A stretch of 64,000 nucleotides of DNA, taken from NCBI GenBank assembly GCA_947501215.1, contig CANMUS010000001.1, positions 310,001-374,000 of the forward strand. The letters are read 5' to 3'. Below the pieces are notes generated by a model, which ran no database searches, had not been told where the DNA came from, and worked only from the letters and a program-made list of their open reading frames with translations. The position numbers and the translations under genes were made by a program. Below, piece after piece: positions 18,329-27,674 of this stretch. Each line of letters starts with the position of its first letter. Within the stretch, counting starts at the first letter, position 1. Source of the stretch: an uncultured Erythrobacter sp. (GTDB lineage Bacteria > Pseudomonadota > Alphaproteobacteria > Sphingomonadales > Sphingomonadaceae).

Positions 18329-20169
18329 CAATACACCCGCTTCTTCGGCTCGATGTACTTGATGTCGTCGGTCAGCGTGTATTCGTGCACCGGGCGGTAG
18401 TCGATCTTCACGCCGCCGCCGTTTCCGCCCCAGCCGTCGAACCATGCGATCGTGTGCTTCATCCACTCGGCATCGTTGCGCTCGGGGAAGTCCTCATGCG
18501 CGTGAGCGCCGCGGCTTTCCTTGCGGTTTTCCGCCGAGGCCATCGTGACATTCGCCTGCGCCATGAGATTGTCGAGCTCGAGCGTTTCGATGAGATCGCT
18601 GTTCCAGATGAGCGAGCGGTCGTGGACCTTCACGTCCTCCATCCGCTTGTTGATCTGTGTCAGGTTCTCGACACCCTCGGCCATCAGCTTGCTGTCGCGG
18701 AAGACCGCTGCGTGGCGGGTCATGGTCTTCTGCATGTCCGCACGCAGCGCCGCGGTCGGCGTGCCGCCGTCGGCATAGCGGAAGTGGTCGAGGCGGCTCA
18801 GCGACATTTCGGCGCTGTCGCCGGGCAGCTCGTCATGGCTGGTGCCGGGCTTGATCAAATCGCGCAGGCGGTGGCCCGTCGCGCGGCCGAACACCACGAG
18901 GTCGATCAGCGAGTTCGAACCGAGGCGGTTTGCGCCATGGACCGACACACAGGCCGCTTCGCCCACGGCAAACAGGCCGGGGACGATCTTTTCCGGATCG
19001 GACTTGTCGCCCGCCATCACCTCGCCATGGAAGTTACAGGGAATGCCGCCCATGTTGTAATGCACCGTCGGCGTCACCGGCAGCGGCTCGCGGGTCAGGT
19101 CGACGCCGGCGAAGATCTTGCCGCTCTCGGTAATGCCCGGCAGGCGCTGGGCCAGCACGGCGGGATCGATGTGGTCGAGGTGGAGGTAGATGTGGTCCTT
19201 TTCCGGACCGACGCCGCGCCCTTCGCGCATTTCCAGCGCCATCGAGCGGCTGACGACGTCGCGCGATGCGAGGTCTTTCGCGCTCGGCGCATAGCGCTCC
19301 ATGAAACGCTCGCCCTCGGAATTGGTAAGGTAGCCGCCCTCGCCACGTGCGCCTTCGGTGATCAGCACGCCTGCGCCGTAGATGCCGGTCGGGTGGAACT
19401 GGACGAATTCCATGTCCTGCAGCGGAAGTCCTGCGCGCAACACCATGCCGCCGCCGTCGCCGGTGCAAGTATGGGCGCTGGTCGCGGTGAAATAGCAGCG
19501 GCCATAGCCGCCCGTCGCCAGCACCACCGCCTTGGCGCGGAAGCGGTGGATCGTGCCGTCATCCAGACACATGGCGATCACGCCGACGCAGACCTTGCCC
19601 TCGGGCGTGTCCTTCATGATCAGGTCGAGCGCGAAATACTCGATGAAGAAATCCGCATCGTATTTCAGGCTCTGCTGGTAGAGCGCGTGCAGCATGGCGT
19701 GGCCGGTGCGGTCGGCGGCAGCGCAAGTGCGCTGCACCGGCGGGCCTTCGCCCATGTTCTGCATGTGGCCGCCGAAGGGCCGCTGGTAGATCGTGCCGTC
19801 ATCGTTGCGGCTGAAGGGCACACCCGCATGCTCCAGCTCGTAGACTGCCTGCGGAGCCTCGCGCACGAGATATTCGATCGCATCCTGGTCGCCGAGCCAG
19901 TCGGAGCCCTTGACGGTATCGTACATGTGCCACGACCAGTGGTCTGGCGAGTTGTTGCCAAGGCTGGCCGCGATGCCGCCCTGCGCCGCAACGGTGTGCG
20001 ACCGCGTGGGGAAAACCTTGGAGATATTGGCAGTCTTCAGCCCCGCCTCGGCCGTTCCCATGGTGGCGCGAAGGCCGCTGCCGCCGGCGCCCACGACGAC
20101 GACGTCATAGGTATGGTCGACGATCGGATAAGCGCGGTCGCCGATGGTGAAAGTGTCGCTGCTGGCCAT
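18328..20169 (-). CDS. sdhA: Succinate dehydrogenase flavoprotein subunit
   Basis: Catalytic subunit of complex II, oxidising succinate to fumarate with covalently bound FAD at the inner membrane face. The 613-residue protein has the FAD motif [16 protein letters not shown] (residues 23-38), the flavin-linking His in [17 protein letters not shown], and substrate-site segments [14 protein letters not shown] and [14 protein letters not shown] HYNMGGIP. It ends with a normal C-terminal helical domain ([18 protein letters not shown]). Its start overlaps the sdhD stop by one base, so the operon is tightly coupled. sdhB does not follow. Confidence 0.97.
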   Translation of the reverse strand: MASSDTFTIGDRAYPIVDHTYDVVVVGAGGSGLRATMGTAEAGLKTANISKVFPTRSHTVAAQGGIAASLGNNSPDHWSWHMYDTVKGSDWLGDQDAIEYLVREAPQAVYELEHAGVPFSRNDDGTIYQRPFGGHMQNMGEGPPVQRTCAAADRTGHAMLHALYQQSLKYDADFFIEYFALDLIMKDTPEGKVCVGVIAMCLDDGTIHRFRAKAVVLATGGYGRCYFTATSAHTCTGDGGGMVLRAGLPLQDMEFVQFHPTGIYGAGVLITEGARGEGGYLTNSEGERFMERYAPSAKDLASRDVVSRSMALEMREGRGVGPEKDHIYLHLDHIDPAVLAQRLPGITESGKIFAGVDLTREPLPVTPTVHYNMGGIPCNFHGEVMAGDKSDPEKIVPGLFAVGEAACVSVHGANRLGSNSLIDLVVFGRATGHRLRDLIKPGTSHDELPGDSAEMSLSRLDHFRYADGGTPTAALRADMQKTMTRHAAVFRDSKLMAEGVENLTQINKRMEDVKVHDRSLIWNSDLIETLELDNLMAQANVTMASAENRKESRGAHAHEDFPERNDAEWMKHTIAWFDGWGGNGGGVKIDYRPVHEYTLTDDIKYIEPKKRVY

Positions 20170-20555
20170 CAGGCGGCTCCTCCAAGGGCGAGGCGCGCGA
20201 TGGACACGATGCCGAAGGCCGCGCCGCCGATGGTTGCAAGGTTGAGAAGGACGAGAGTGCCGAACTTGGTGCCGGCCTCATGGACATAGTCCTCGATCAG
20301 AACCTGCAGGCCGAGCCGCGCATGCCAGAAGACCGAGATCACCAGCAGCGCCAGCGCCGTGGCGGGCAGCGTCTGCGACGCCCAGCCGGTCATGGTCGCG
20401 TAATCATAGCTCGGCAGCAGCGCGAGGCTGATGACGAGGAACAGCATCAGCACCAGGTTGCCGACGGCGGTAAAGCGCTGCAGCAGCCAGTGATGCGCGC
20501 CTTCATGCGCCGAGCCGAGCCCGCGCACGCGTCCGATGGAGGTTCCATTACCCAT
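20169..20555 (-). CDS. sdhD: Succinate dehydrogenase membrane anchor subunit
   Basis: A 128-residue membrane anchor with three membrane spans (about 26-47, 62-82, 98-122), contributing to the haem b and ubiquinone site. The segment [20 protein letters not shown] contains the conserved R and H residues before the first helix, and [18 protein letters not shown] carries the haem-ligand His region. The gene begins 9 bp after sdhC ends and overlaps sdhA. Confidence 0.92.
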   Translation of the reverse strand: MGNGTSIGRVRGLGSAHEGAHHWLLQRFTAVGNLVLMLFLVISLALLPSYDYATMTGWASQTLPATALALLVISVFWHARLGLQVLIEDYVHEAGTKFGTLVLLNLATIGGAAFGIVSIARLALGGAA

Positions 20556-20564
20556 GGTTGCGGC

Positions 20565-20954
20565 TCACTTCAGAAGATTGAGGAAGATGACGGCCCACAG
20601 CGCGGCCGTCAGGAACAGGGCGATCAGCGGTGCCACGATCGACCACGTCTTGTTGGTGTCGAGTTCGTAGCCCGCACCAATGTCGAGCACGAAATGGCGC
20701 AGGCCGCTCATCATGTGGGTGAAGAAAGCCCAGCTGAGGCCGACCAGGACGATCATGCCGATAGGCGATCCCATGACGCTTTCGAAGGTCGCATAGGCTT
20801 CCGGACCGCCAGCCATCGCGCCCAGCCACCACAGCAACACGCCGAGGCCGACGGTCGCCATGCCGTCGCCGGTGATGCGGTGGAGGATGGAGATCGCCAT
20901 GTGCGGGCCCCATTTCCAGACTTGCAGATGTGGCGCCATTGGCCGGTTTGCCAT
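20565..20954 (-). CDS. sdhC: Succinate dehydrogenase cytochrome b556 subunit
   Basis: A 129-residue membrane subunit with the family motif SILHRITG (Ser and Arg of the quinone site) near residue 23 and HMMSGLRHFVLDIG, where the His is the expected haem ligand. There are three membrane spans. It starts the sdhCDA operon; GGTGAG lies 5-6 nt before the ATG. The promoter must lie in the 108-bp divergent interval shared with the SDR gene at 21064, which also contains a CACTT/AAGTG inverted repeat (20989-21002). Confidence 0.93.
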   Translation of the reverse strand: MANRPMAPHLQVWKWGPHMAISILHRITGDGMATVGLGVLLWWLGAMAGGPEAYATFESVMGSPIGMIVLVGLSWAFFTHMMSGLRHFVLDIGAGYELDTNKTWSIVAPLIALFLTAALWAVIFLNLLK

Positions 20955-21063
20955 GTATTCTCACCCGAAAAGCTGACGTGTTGCGCTCCACTTAGCGAAG
21001 TGCGCGCTCTGCGCAAGGCACGCGGCCTCGACAAGTGCTGCAAATTTCCGAATAGCGTGATGC

Positions 21064-21774
21064 ATGACATCCATCTTGCTCACAGGCTCCTCGCGCGGAA
21101 TCGGCGCAGCGGCCAAGACCCTGCTCGAAGCGCGCGGCGCGAAAGTCGTCGGCCAGGCGACTTCCAGCAACACTTTCGACACCGTGCCGGCAGACTTCAC
21201 CGATCCCGGCGCACCGCACGAATTGTGGGAAGCCGCGCTCGCCCGGGCGGGCGGAGAGATCGACGTGCTGGTCAACAACGCCGGCCTGTTCGATCCCAAC
21301 CCGCTCGACCGGTCGGACATCGAATGGCTGGATGCGTGGGAAGATACGCTGCGGATCAACCTCACCGCTGCCGCGCAGCTGAGCCGCTTTGCCGTGCGGC
21401 ATTGGCAGGAGCGGGGCGTCGGCGGCCGGATCGTCCATGTCGCCAGCCGCGCCGGTCATCGCGGCGATTCTCCTACGCATTGGCACTACGCTGCGGCCAA
21501 GGGTGGAATGCTCGCCATGCACAAGACCATCGCGCGGCAATACGCCAGCGAGGGCATACTGAGCTTCGCGATCACGCCGGGCTTTACCGATACCGCGATG
21601 GCGGGCGACTATCTGGAAAGCCGCGGCGGGCCGGGCCTGCTTGCCGATATTCCGCTCGGCCGCGTCGCGCAGCCGGAGGAGATCGGTAAGCTGATCGAAT
21701 TCTGCGCCCTCGACGCGCCGCCCAGCATGACCGGCGCGACACTCGATGCCAATGGAGCCAGCTATGTTCGCTAG
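21064..21774 (+). CDS. SDR-family oxidoreductase
   Basis: A 236-residue short-chain dehydrogenase with the cofactor motif TGSSRGIG, the NNAG motif and the catalytic YAAAK. An early Thr-rich segment replaces the usual NADP-binding basic pair, so cofactor preference is unclear. It resembles 3-oxoacyl-ACP reductase-like SDRs of unknown substrate. It is first of four overlapping genes (SDR, beta-lactamase, prmA, DUF2459), and its last 11 bp encode the start of the beta-lactamase gene in another frame. Confidence 0.85.
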   Translation: MTSILLTGSSRGIGAAAKTLLEARGAKVVGQATSSNTFDTVPADFTDPGAPHELWEAALARAGGEIDVLVNNAGLFDPNPLDRSDIEWLDAWEDTLRINLTAAAQLSRFAVRHWQERGVGGRIVHVASRAGHRGDSPTHWHYAAAKGGMLAMHKTIARQYASEGILSFAITPGFTDTAMAGDYLESRGGPGLLADIPLGRVAQPEEIGKLIEFCALDAPPSMTGATLDANGASYVR

Positions 21775-22675
21775 AGCCGCTGCCGTCGTTGCCCTGCCGG
21801 CTTTGCTTGTGTCATGCGCACCGCCGATCCAGACCCCCGATCCCCTCCCCGAACCCGAGCAGGTGACTATGGCGCAATGGGCCAACCTTTGCGAGCCGTG
21901 GGACGATTGGGACAAGGCCGCCCCGCCCTTTAAAATCCACGGGTCCACCTATTATGTCGGTACTTGCGGTATCGCGGCAATCCTCGTCGCAGGGCCAACG
22001 GGACACATCCTGATCGACAGCGGAACAAGAGCGGGCGCCGAAACCGTTCTTGCCAATGTCGAGAAGCTCGGCTTCCGCCCGAATGAAATCGCCACCATCG
22101 TCCACAGCCACGAACATTTCGACCATGTCGGCGGTTTCGCCTTGGTGAAGGAGGCTAGCGGCGCGCATATCGCGGCATCAGCGGCTGCCGCAGAAGTCCT
22201 GCGATCCGGCGCGCTCGGCAGCGACGATCCGCAATTCGGCATGCACGATCCGATGACCCCCGTCGCGGTCGACGTCATTGTTGGCGATGGCGACTCCGTG
22301 CGCACCGAAACCGCAACGCTGATCGCGACGGCGACCCCCGGTCACAGCCCCGGAGCGATTAGTTGGCAATGGCAGGACTGCGAGGCTGAAGCCGGCTGCA
22401 AGACGATCGTCTATGCGGACAGCCTGTCTCCGGTGAGCCGGTCCGACTATCGTTTCTCCGACAATCCGGCGTACCTGGCGGCTTACCGTCGGAGTATCGA
22501 TCGCCTGCGTACGCTGGATTGCGACATATTGATCACGCCGCACCCTTCGCACAGCAACATGATCGAGCGGGCCGCCACCGGCACGCTCGCCGGAGGCATG
22601 AGCTGCACGGCCTATGCAGATGCGAAGGCAGAGGCGCTCGACAAGCGGCTCGCGGAGGAAGCGGCCGGTGGCTGA
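21764..22675 (+). CDS. Subclass B3 metallo-beta-lactamase
   Basis: Zinc beta-lactamase of 303 residues with a lipoprotein-like signal peptide (ALLVSC). Zinc ligands of the B3 class are all present: HEHFDH (the H-x-H-x-D-H motif, residues 116-121), TPGHSPGAISW with H204, and ITPHPSH. DSLSPVSRSDYRF, between them, is typical of B3 enzymes. B3 enzymes of this kind are known from Erythrobacter species. The ATG at 21764 has GGAG 6 nt upstream and lies inside the end of the SDR gene. Its TGA in turn overlaps the GTG of prmA. Activity against carbapenems is expected from the family but not proven here. Confidence 0.9.
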   Translation: MFARAAAVVALPALLVSCAPPIQTPDPLPEPEQVTMAQWANLCEPWDDWDKAAPPFKIHGSTYYVGTCGIAAILVAGPTGHILIDSGTRAGAETVLANVEKLGFRPNEIATIVHSHEHFDHVGGFALVKEASGAHIAASAAAAEVLRSGALGSDDPQFGMHDPMTPVAVDVIVGDGDSVRTETATLIATATPGHSPGAISWQWQDCEAEAGCKTIVYADSLSPVSRSDYRFSDNPAYLAAYRRSIDRLRTLDCDILITPHPSHSNMIERAATGTLAGGMSCTAYADAKAEALDKRLAEEAAGG

Positions 22676-23573
22676 CAGCTGGAAGATCTACACCGAGTGC
22701 TCGAAGGACCAGGCAACGGCCGCACTAGTCGCGCATGAGGAGGACCTCGACTGGCCGGCAGATTGGGTGGTGACCGGGATGGAGGTCGCCGACCACCTGC
22801 CGGACGATTGGACCTTCGAAGTCTATTTGGACCACAAGCCCAAACCAGCCGACATAAAGCGCGTCGCCGCCGTTTTCGAAGGCAAGGCACCCGCGCTGAT
22901 CGTCGAGAAACTGCCCGATACCGACTGGGTCGTCGAGAGCCAGAAGGGCGTCGATCCGATCCGCGCGGGGCGCTTTCATGTTCGCACGCCGGAGCATGAA
23001 GCCGCCACCGATTTGGTCGATTTCGTCATCCCTGCCAGCCAGGCTTTCGGGACCGGGCAGCACCGGACCACCGCGGGCTGCCTCGCCATGCTCGACCTCA
23101 TCAAGCGCGAAGGCGTGGCGGCGCGCAATGTGGCGGACATCGGCACCGGCACCGGCCTGCTGGCTTTCGCCGCATTGCACCTGTGGCCGAATGCGAAGGC
23201 GACCGCCTCGGACATCGATGCCGTTTGTGCAGGCGTGGTCGCCGACAATTGCGAGCTTAATGGCATTCCCCAAGGGGCCGGTCCGGGTGCGCTGACGATG
23301 GTGATCGCCGATGGCATGGCCGATCCGCTGCTCGAAGCGCGCGGACCTTACGATCTCTTCATCGCCAATATCCTCGCCGGCCCGCTGGTCGAGCTAGCGC
23401 CCGAATTCGCCGCGGCGATGGCACCGGGAGCGAACCTGTTGCTATCGGGTCTGCTGGAAACCCAGGAGGCTCAAGTCCGCCGCGCCTATAGCGCGCTCGG
23501 CTTCCGGCTTGCGCGGCGGCTGGTAAACGGCGACTGGTCGATCCTCTGGCTGCGCAAGAGCCGAGTGCGGTGA
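22668..23573 (+). CDS. prmA: Ribosomal protein L11 methyltransferase
   Basis: SAM-dependent methyltransferase of 301 residues that methylates ribosomal protein L11. After a small N-terminal substrate-binding domain come the typical QAFGTGQHRTTAGCL, the SAM motif DIGTGTGLLAFAA, and the substrate loop FIANILAGPLVELAP. The start is a GTG at 22668, with GGAGGA 8 nt upstream, overlapping the end of the beta-lactamase gene by 8 bp. The stop overlaps the next gene by four bases. Confidence 0.9.
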   Translation: MADSWKIYTECSKDQATAALVAHEEDLDWPADWVVTGMEVADHLPDDWTFEVYLDHKPKPADIKRVAAVFEGKAPALIVEKLPDTDWVVESQKGVDPIRAGRFHVRTPEHEAATDLVDFVIPASQAFGTGQHRTTAGCLAMLDLIKREGVAARNVADIGTGTGLLAFAALHLWPNAKATASDIDAVCAGVVADNCELNGIPQGAGPGALTMVIADGMADPLLEARGPYDLFIANILAGPLVELAPEFAAAMAPGANLLLSGLLETQEAQVRRAYSALGFRLARRLVNGDWSILWLRKSRVR

Positions 23574-24235
23574 CACGCCCGCTGCGCTGGCTCGCGTGGC
23601 TGCTGGGCGTGCCGCTCGCGCTCACGATACTCTTTCTGCTCGGCACTTGGATCGGCAGTTCGATCCCGCGCAACGGCGACTGGGCCGAGCCTACCCAAGG
23701 CGTCGAAATCCTCATCGAGACCAACGGCATCCACACCGGGATCGTGATGCCGCTGGTCACGCACCAGAAGGACTGGCGCAGCGCTTTCCCGGCAGCGGAC
23801 CTCGGGAACCCGTACCGCCCCTATACCCATGTCTCTGTCAGCTGGGGCGAGCGCGAAGTCTTCCTCAATACGCCGACCTGGGCGGACCTCACCTTGGGCA
23901 CGGCGATCGGCGCAGCCTTCGGCGGCGATGGCCTGCTTCATGCGGCACACTATGTCCGCCCCGCACCGTCCGCCGACATCCGTCCGCTGCGCATTACCGA
24001 AGCGCAATATGCCCGCCTTGTGGCTGAGATCGAGCAACAGGTCCTGCCGCCTGACCGGCGCAAGATTCATGCAGGCTATGCCCCCTACGATGTCTTCTAC
24101 GACGCGCCCGGCACCTATCATCTCGGCAATACCTGCAACCAATGGACCAGCGACACGCTGGCCGCGGCGGGGATCAGGACGGGGTGGTGGACGCCCTTGC
24201 CGGGCGGCGTGATGAAATGGGTGCCGCAGCTTTAG
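23570..24235 (+). CDS. DUF2459 (TIGR02117) family protein
   Basis: A 221-residue protein with one N-terminal membrane segment (residues about 9-29) and an extracytoplasmic DUF2459 domain. Recognisable blocks are ETNGIHTGIVMPL, VSVSWGEREVFLNTPTW, YHLGNTCNQWTSDTLAAAGI. The conserved His, Cys and Asn suggest a papain-like hydrolase, but no activity is established for the family. The start is a GTG overlapping the prmA TGA. It is the last gene of the four-gene run and ends convergently with the serine hydrolase gene, with overlapping stops. Confidence 0.85.
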   Translation: MTRPLRWLAWLLGVPLALTILFLLGTWIGSSIPRNGDWAEPTQGVEILIETNGIHTGIVMPLVTHQKDWRSAFPAADLGNPYRPYTHVSVSWGEREVFLNTPTWADLTLGTAIGAAFGGDGLLHAAHYVRPAPSADIRPLRITEAQYARLVAEIEQQVLPPDRRKIHAGYAPYDVFYDAPGTYHLGNTCNQWTSDTLAAAGIRTGWWTPLPGGVMKWVPQL

Positions 24236-25329
24236 GCGGCATCGGCCGCGGCTGCATACTCGCGGTTTTCATACGTCTCGATTGCCCGCACGACCTCGTG
24301 CATCATGCCCATACGCGCCGCATAAGATGCGCGGGTCCGGGCGATGAGCACGGCAACGCCATACTGATTGCCGCCATCGGAGGTGACGACGCCGACATCG
24401 TTGTAGCCCGATTGCTCGCCATCGAAGAATTGGCCGGTGCCGGTCTTGTGCGCGATCGACCAACCCGGTGGCAGGCCGCCCTTCAGCCGGTTCGGCCCGC
24501 TGCGCGTCTCGCCGAGGATTTGCAGCAGGTATTCGGTCGACACCGACGAGAGCAGTTCGCCGCGCACAAGGCGGCCCAGGGCAAGCGCGATACCTTCGGC
24601 CGTTGCCCCGTCGATCGGATCGGCAAGATACCTTTCGAACGCGCTCCTGCGAACCGCATCGGGCACTTCATCACGCGCCTCGTAGAAGCTGTTGCCATAA
24701 CTGTAGGACTGGTTCCACGTAAGTCCGGCAATAGCGCTCTGCTTGTTGCGTTCATCGAGCCCGAAGCGGACGCCTTCGATGTCGCGATCGTCGAGAAATT
24801 CTTCGACCTCCTCCGGCCCGCCGACACGGCGCAGAATGCGGTCGTTGGCCGTGTTGTCGCTGCGCGTCAGGGCGCGGTCGATCAGGTCGGCATAGTCGGA
24901 ACTGAACATGCCCTGCGTGCGCACGATGTCGCGGATGGGTTGATGGAACAGCGTGAGGTCTTCGCGGCGGATCACCACTCGCTCGCCGAGGTCCAAATCG
25001 CGCTCATCCGCCTGGGCGAGAGCAGTCATCGTCACCCATAGCTTGCTGACGCTTTGCTGCGGCAGCATCGCCTCACCATTGGCAGACGCCATCCGGTCCG
25101 CCGCGATGTCGTAGACCGCGATGCCGACCTCGCCCGGGAAGCGTTCGGCGATCTCTTCCAGTTCCAGCTCGAGCTCGATCTGCGCGATGGAGCGCGGCTG
25201 CTCCTTGCTCTCTTCCTGCGCGACGATAGGCGCGTTCTTCCCCTGCTGCGCGCGCGGCAGCCATGTCACGAAAATCGCGAGGGCAAGCACAGGCAAGAGT
25301 AGGAAAACGAAACGGAAATAGCTGGTCAC
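24232..25329 (-). CDS. Class A beta-lactamase-like serine hydrolase
   Basis: A 365-residue protein anchored by an N-terminal membrane segment (residues 6-24), with a penicillin-recognising serine hydrolase domain. It contains SVSK (S93, K96), SDN (157-159) in TRSDNTAND, and KTGTG near residue 298, in the order and spacing of class A beta-lactamases. The omega-loop ExxLN of true class A enzymes is not obvious (the corresponding region reads FGLDERNKQ), so it may be a DD-peptidase-like or low-activity homologue. The start is a GTG without a clear ribosome-binding site. It lies 1.6 kb from the B3 beta-lactamase. Confidence 0.82.
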   Translation of the reverse strand: MTSYFRFVFLLLPVLALAIFVTWLPRAQQGKNAPIVAQEESKEQPRSIAQIELELELEEIAERFPGEVGIAVYDIAADRMASANGEAMLPQQSVSKLWVTMTALAQADERDLDLGERVVIRREDLTLFHQPIRDIVRTQGMFSSDYADLIDRALTRSDNTANDRILRRVGGPEEVEEFLDDRDIEGVRFGLDERNKQSAIAGLTWNQSYSYGNSFYEARDEVPDAVRRSAFERYLADPIDGATAEGIALALGRLVRGELLSSVSTEYLLQILGETRSGPNRLKGGLPPGWSIAHKTGTGQFFDGEQSGYNDVGVVTSDGGNQYGVAVLIARTRASYAARMGMMHEVVRAIETYENREYAAAADAA

Positions 25330-25371
25330 ACTGTCGGCAACGCGGCGCTGTGCAATCAGGTCCGAGATTCC

Positions 25372-26838
25372 TCAGGCGAGCTTCGCGTCCGCCGCGGCCT
25401 CGCCCGGTAGCGGTTTGCCCGTTTGGAGGAAGGCCCGCACCCGCTCGCTGAACATCAGCCGCCCGTTGGGGTAATGCTTGCGGTGGATCGCCATGAGCCG
25501 GTCGAGATTGTTCTCGCCGAGCGAATTCTGGAACGCAGGTATCAATGCGCTCTTGCCGAAATGCGGGCGGGTTTCCGGCTCGTATTGAAGCACCATGCGC
25601 TGCAGCCGTTCCAGCCAGGCGTAATCGCGCGGGTCGGCGAACAGATCGATGGCTGCCACCGGCCCGTCGTGATTGGCGGCGAAGACCAGATCGGATGTTC
25701 CCGACAATTCGCGTACGCTGATGACGCCCTTCAGGAAAAACCCTAGATCGCGCAACGCGTCGGCCTCGCGCATGATGAACTTGACCACCGCCGGGCCTTT
25801 TTCGAGCGGCACGAAGAAAGCGAGATTGTATCCTGTGTAGGTGGTCGAGAAACAGCCGCGCAGGATGTCGGGTGCGCGCTCGCTGGCGAGGCCGGGCTTG
25901 GGATCGTAGAGATAATCGAGGTCGTAAGGGTCGGTTTGGATCTGGTCGCGCTGGACGAGATCGAGCTTGTCGAGCAATCGCTGCAGCGGACGGCGCAGCG
26001 CCGGCAGGAAGCGGTCGAGCTTCTGGTAACGCTTGATGATCCACCGCGCGAGGGGCGCAAAGACTCCTCCGCCTTCCCGCACCTTCTCGACCCGCGCTGT
26101 CGACTGGCAGGGCGAGAGCGTCGCCAGCATCATCACCGGATCGTCCGGGTTCGAATAGGGCAGCACTACCCAGTTCGACGCGATGGTGCCTTCCTGCAAT
26201 TCGCGTAGCTTCGACAGGCGGTTGATATGGCTGGTCGAAATGAACGCCTCGACCGGTGCCGTCTCCAACTCCAGTTCGACGATGGGCGCAATCGTGCCGA
26301 ACGACAGCGCGACATAGGCAAAGTCGGGATCGGCGCGGCTCAGCCGCACGCGCTGGCCGCTATCGTCCAGGAATGTCAGCGCGGTCACCGCATCGGCCAA
26401 TACCCCGCGGTCGCCGAAACCATGCGTTCCTGTGGCGAGCGCACCTACGACCGTCTGCTTCATGTAGTTGCCCGAGTTAATCAGGCGGCGGTCGTGCTGG
26501 ATCAGGAAGCGTTTGAACTGTTCGACCGTGACCGAGGCGCCGACGGTGGCGATGCCGGTCGCCGGATCGTAATCCATCCGGCCCAGCCCGCCCTCCTCCA
26601 TCATCATCGCATTGATGCCGGGCACGATCTGGACGCCATTATAGGAATGCGACTTGCCGACGCAGCTATAGCAGCCTTTCGCCATGTCCGCGCACAGTTT
26701 GGACTCGTCATGCGGGATGCACGCCTCGGCATCGCCGCGATAGACGTGGATCCACGATGCGATGCGCCGTGTGCCCTCTTCGCCCGCCTGCCTGTCGAGC
26801 GTGCGCTGTTTGCGCCCGCGACGAATTTCCTCGAGCAT
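25372..26838 (-). CDS. FAD-binding oxidoreductase, D-arabinono-1,4-lactone oxidase family
   Basis: A 488-residue flavoprotein of the vanillyl-alcohol-oxidase/aldonolactone-oxidase fold. The N-terminal FAD-binding domain contains GKSHSYNGVQIVPG and GNYMKQTVVGALATGTHGFGDRG, the pyrophosphate-binding segments; the C-terminal D-arabinono-lactone-oxidase domain ends in NNLDRLMAIHRKHYPNGRLMF. GGGGGGAA lies close upstream of the ATG at 26838. An early KLCADMAKGCYSCVGKSHS adds three Cys residues just before the FAD motif, which is not common. The substrate (an aldonolactone or alditol) cannot be set from sequence. Confidence 0.85.
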   Translation of the reverse strand: MLEEIRRGRKQRTLDRQAGEEGTRRIASWIHVYRGDAEACIPHDESKLCADMAKGCYSCVGKSHSYNGVQIVPGINAMMMEEGGLGRMDYDPATGIATVGASVTVEQFKRFLIQHDRRLINSGNYMKQTVVGALATGTHGFGDRGVLADAVTALTFLDDSGQRVRLSRADPDFAYVALSFGTIAPIVELELETAPVEAFISTSHINRLSKLRELQEGTIASNWVVLPYSNPDDPVMMLATLSPCQSTARVEKVREGGGVFAPLARWIIKRYQKLDRFLPALRRPLQRLLDKLDLVQRDQIQTDPYDLDYLYDPKPGLASERAPDILRGCFSTTYTGYNLAFFVPLEKGPAVVKFIMREADALRDLGFFLKGVISVRELSGTSDLVFAANHDGPVAAIDLFADPRDYAWLERLQRMVLQYEPETRPHFGKSALIPAFQNSLGENNLDRLMAIHRKHYPNGRLMFSERVRAFLQTGKPLPGEAAADAKLA

Positions 26839-27002
26839 CCGTTCCCCCCGATCACCCTTTCGCGCGGAATATCAGCTTCGTTGGGCGCAATCGAGGATAG
26901 AAGCGACATCGCCGCGTCCGCAGAGAGGCTCGGCCCCACTGGGGAACCAAGCCCGCGCTCACCCACTCCTGAGGCATCTCTCCGAAACACATGGAATATA
27001 TC

Positions 27003-27674
27003 ATGGCCAAGACCCTTCTCATCACCGGCGCATCGACAGGTATCGGCGCGGCAACCGCCCGCGCTGCCGCCGAAGCGGGCTGGAACGTCGCCCTGCTGGC
27101 GCGCTCGCAGGATAAGCTGGAGAGCCTTGCGGGCGACATTGGCGACGCCGCACTCGCCCTGCCCTGCGATGTCACCGACGAAGAGCAGTTGCGCGATGCG
27201 CTCGGCAAGACGGTCGAGAAATTCGGCGCTCTCGACGCCGTCTATGCCAATGCCGGTAAGGGCGTGGACTCACCGGGCGTCGAAAAGGGTGATCCGGACG
27301 AGTGGCATGACATGATCCATCTCAACATCCTCGCCGTGCTCTACACCGCGCATGCTGCCCTGCCCGAACTGCGCAAGACCAAGGGGCATTTCGTCGTCAC
27401 CGGCTCCAAGGCCGGGCGCGACCATCTCAAGGGCTCGATCTACGGGGCGACCAAGTGGTTCGTGCAGGGCTTCGCGGGCAATCTGGCGGAGGAGATGCGC
27501 GAATGGGGCGGCCGCTGCACGGTCATCACGCCCGGCATGGTCGACACGCCTTTCTTCGACGAGGCCAAGCCCGACAAAATCCAGCCGGAGGATGTGGCCA
27601 GCGCAGTGGTCTTCGCACTCTCGCAACCGGATACGGCTGCGGTGCGCGAGATCCACATCATGCCGAACGATTGA
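27003..27674 (+). CDS. SDR-family oxidoreductase
   Basis: A 223-residue short-chain dehydrogenase with TGASTGIG, the Rossmann strand NVALLARSQDKL (basic residues that favour NADP), an ANAG motif and the catalytic IYGATK. It belongs to the YdfG/serine dehydrogenase-like group. The ATG at 27003 is preferred because GGA lies 7 nt upstream; an ATG four codons earlier has no binding site. Its TGA is followed directly by the complement of the next gene's stop, giving the palindrome TGATCA, so there is no spacer between the convergent genes. Confidence 0.86.
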   Translation: MAKTLLITGASTGIGAATARAAAEAGWNVALLARSQDKLESLAGDIGDAALALPCDVTDEEQLRDALGKTVEKFGALDAVYANAGKGVDSPGVEKGDPDEWHDMIHLNILAVLYTAHAALPELRKTKGHFVVTGSKAGRDHLKGSIYGATKWFVQGFAGNLAEEMREWGGRCTVITPGMVDTPFFDEAKPDKIQPEDVASAVVFALSQPDTAAVREIHIMPND

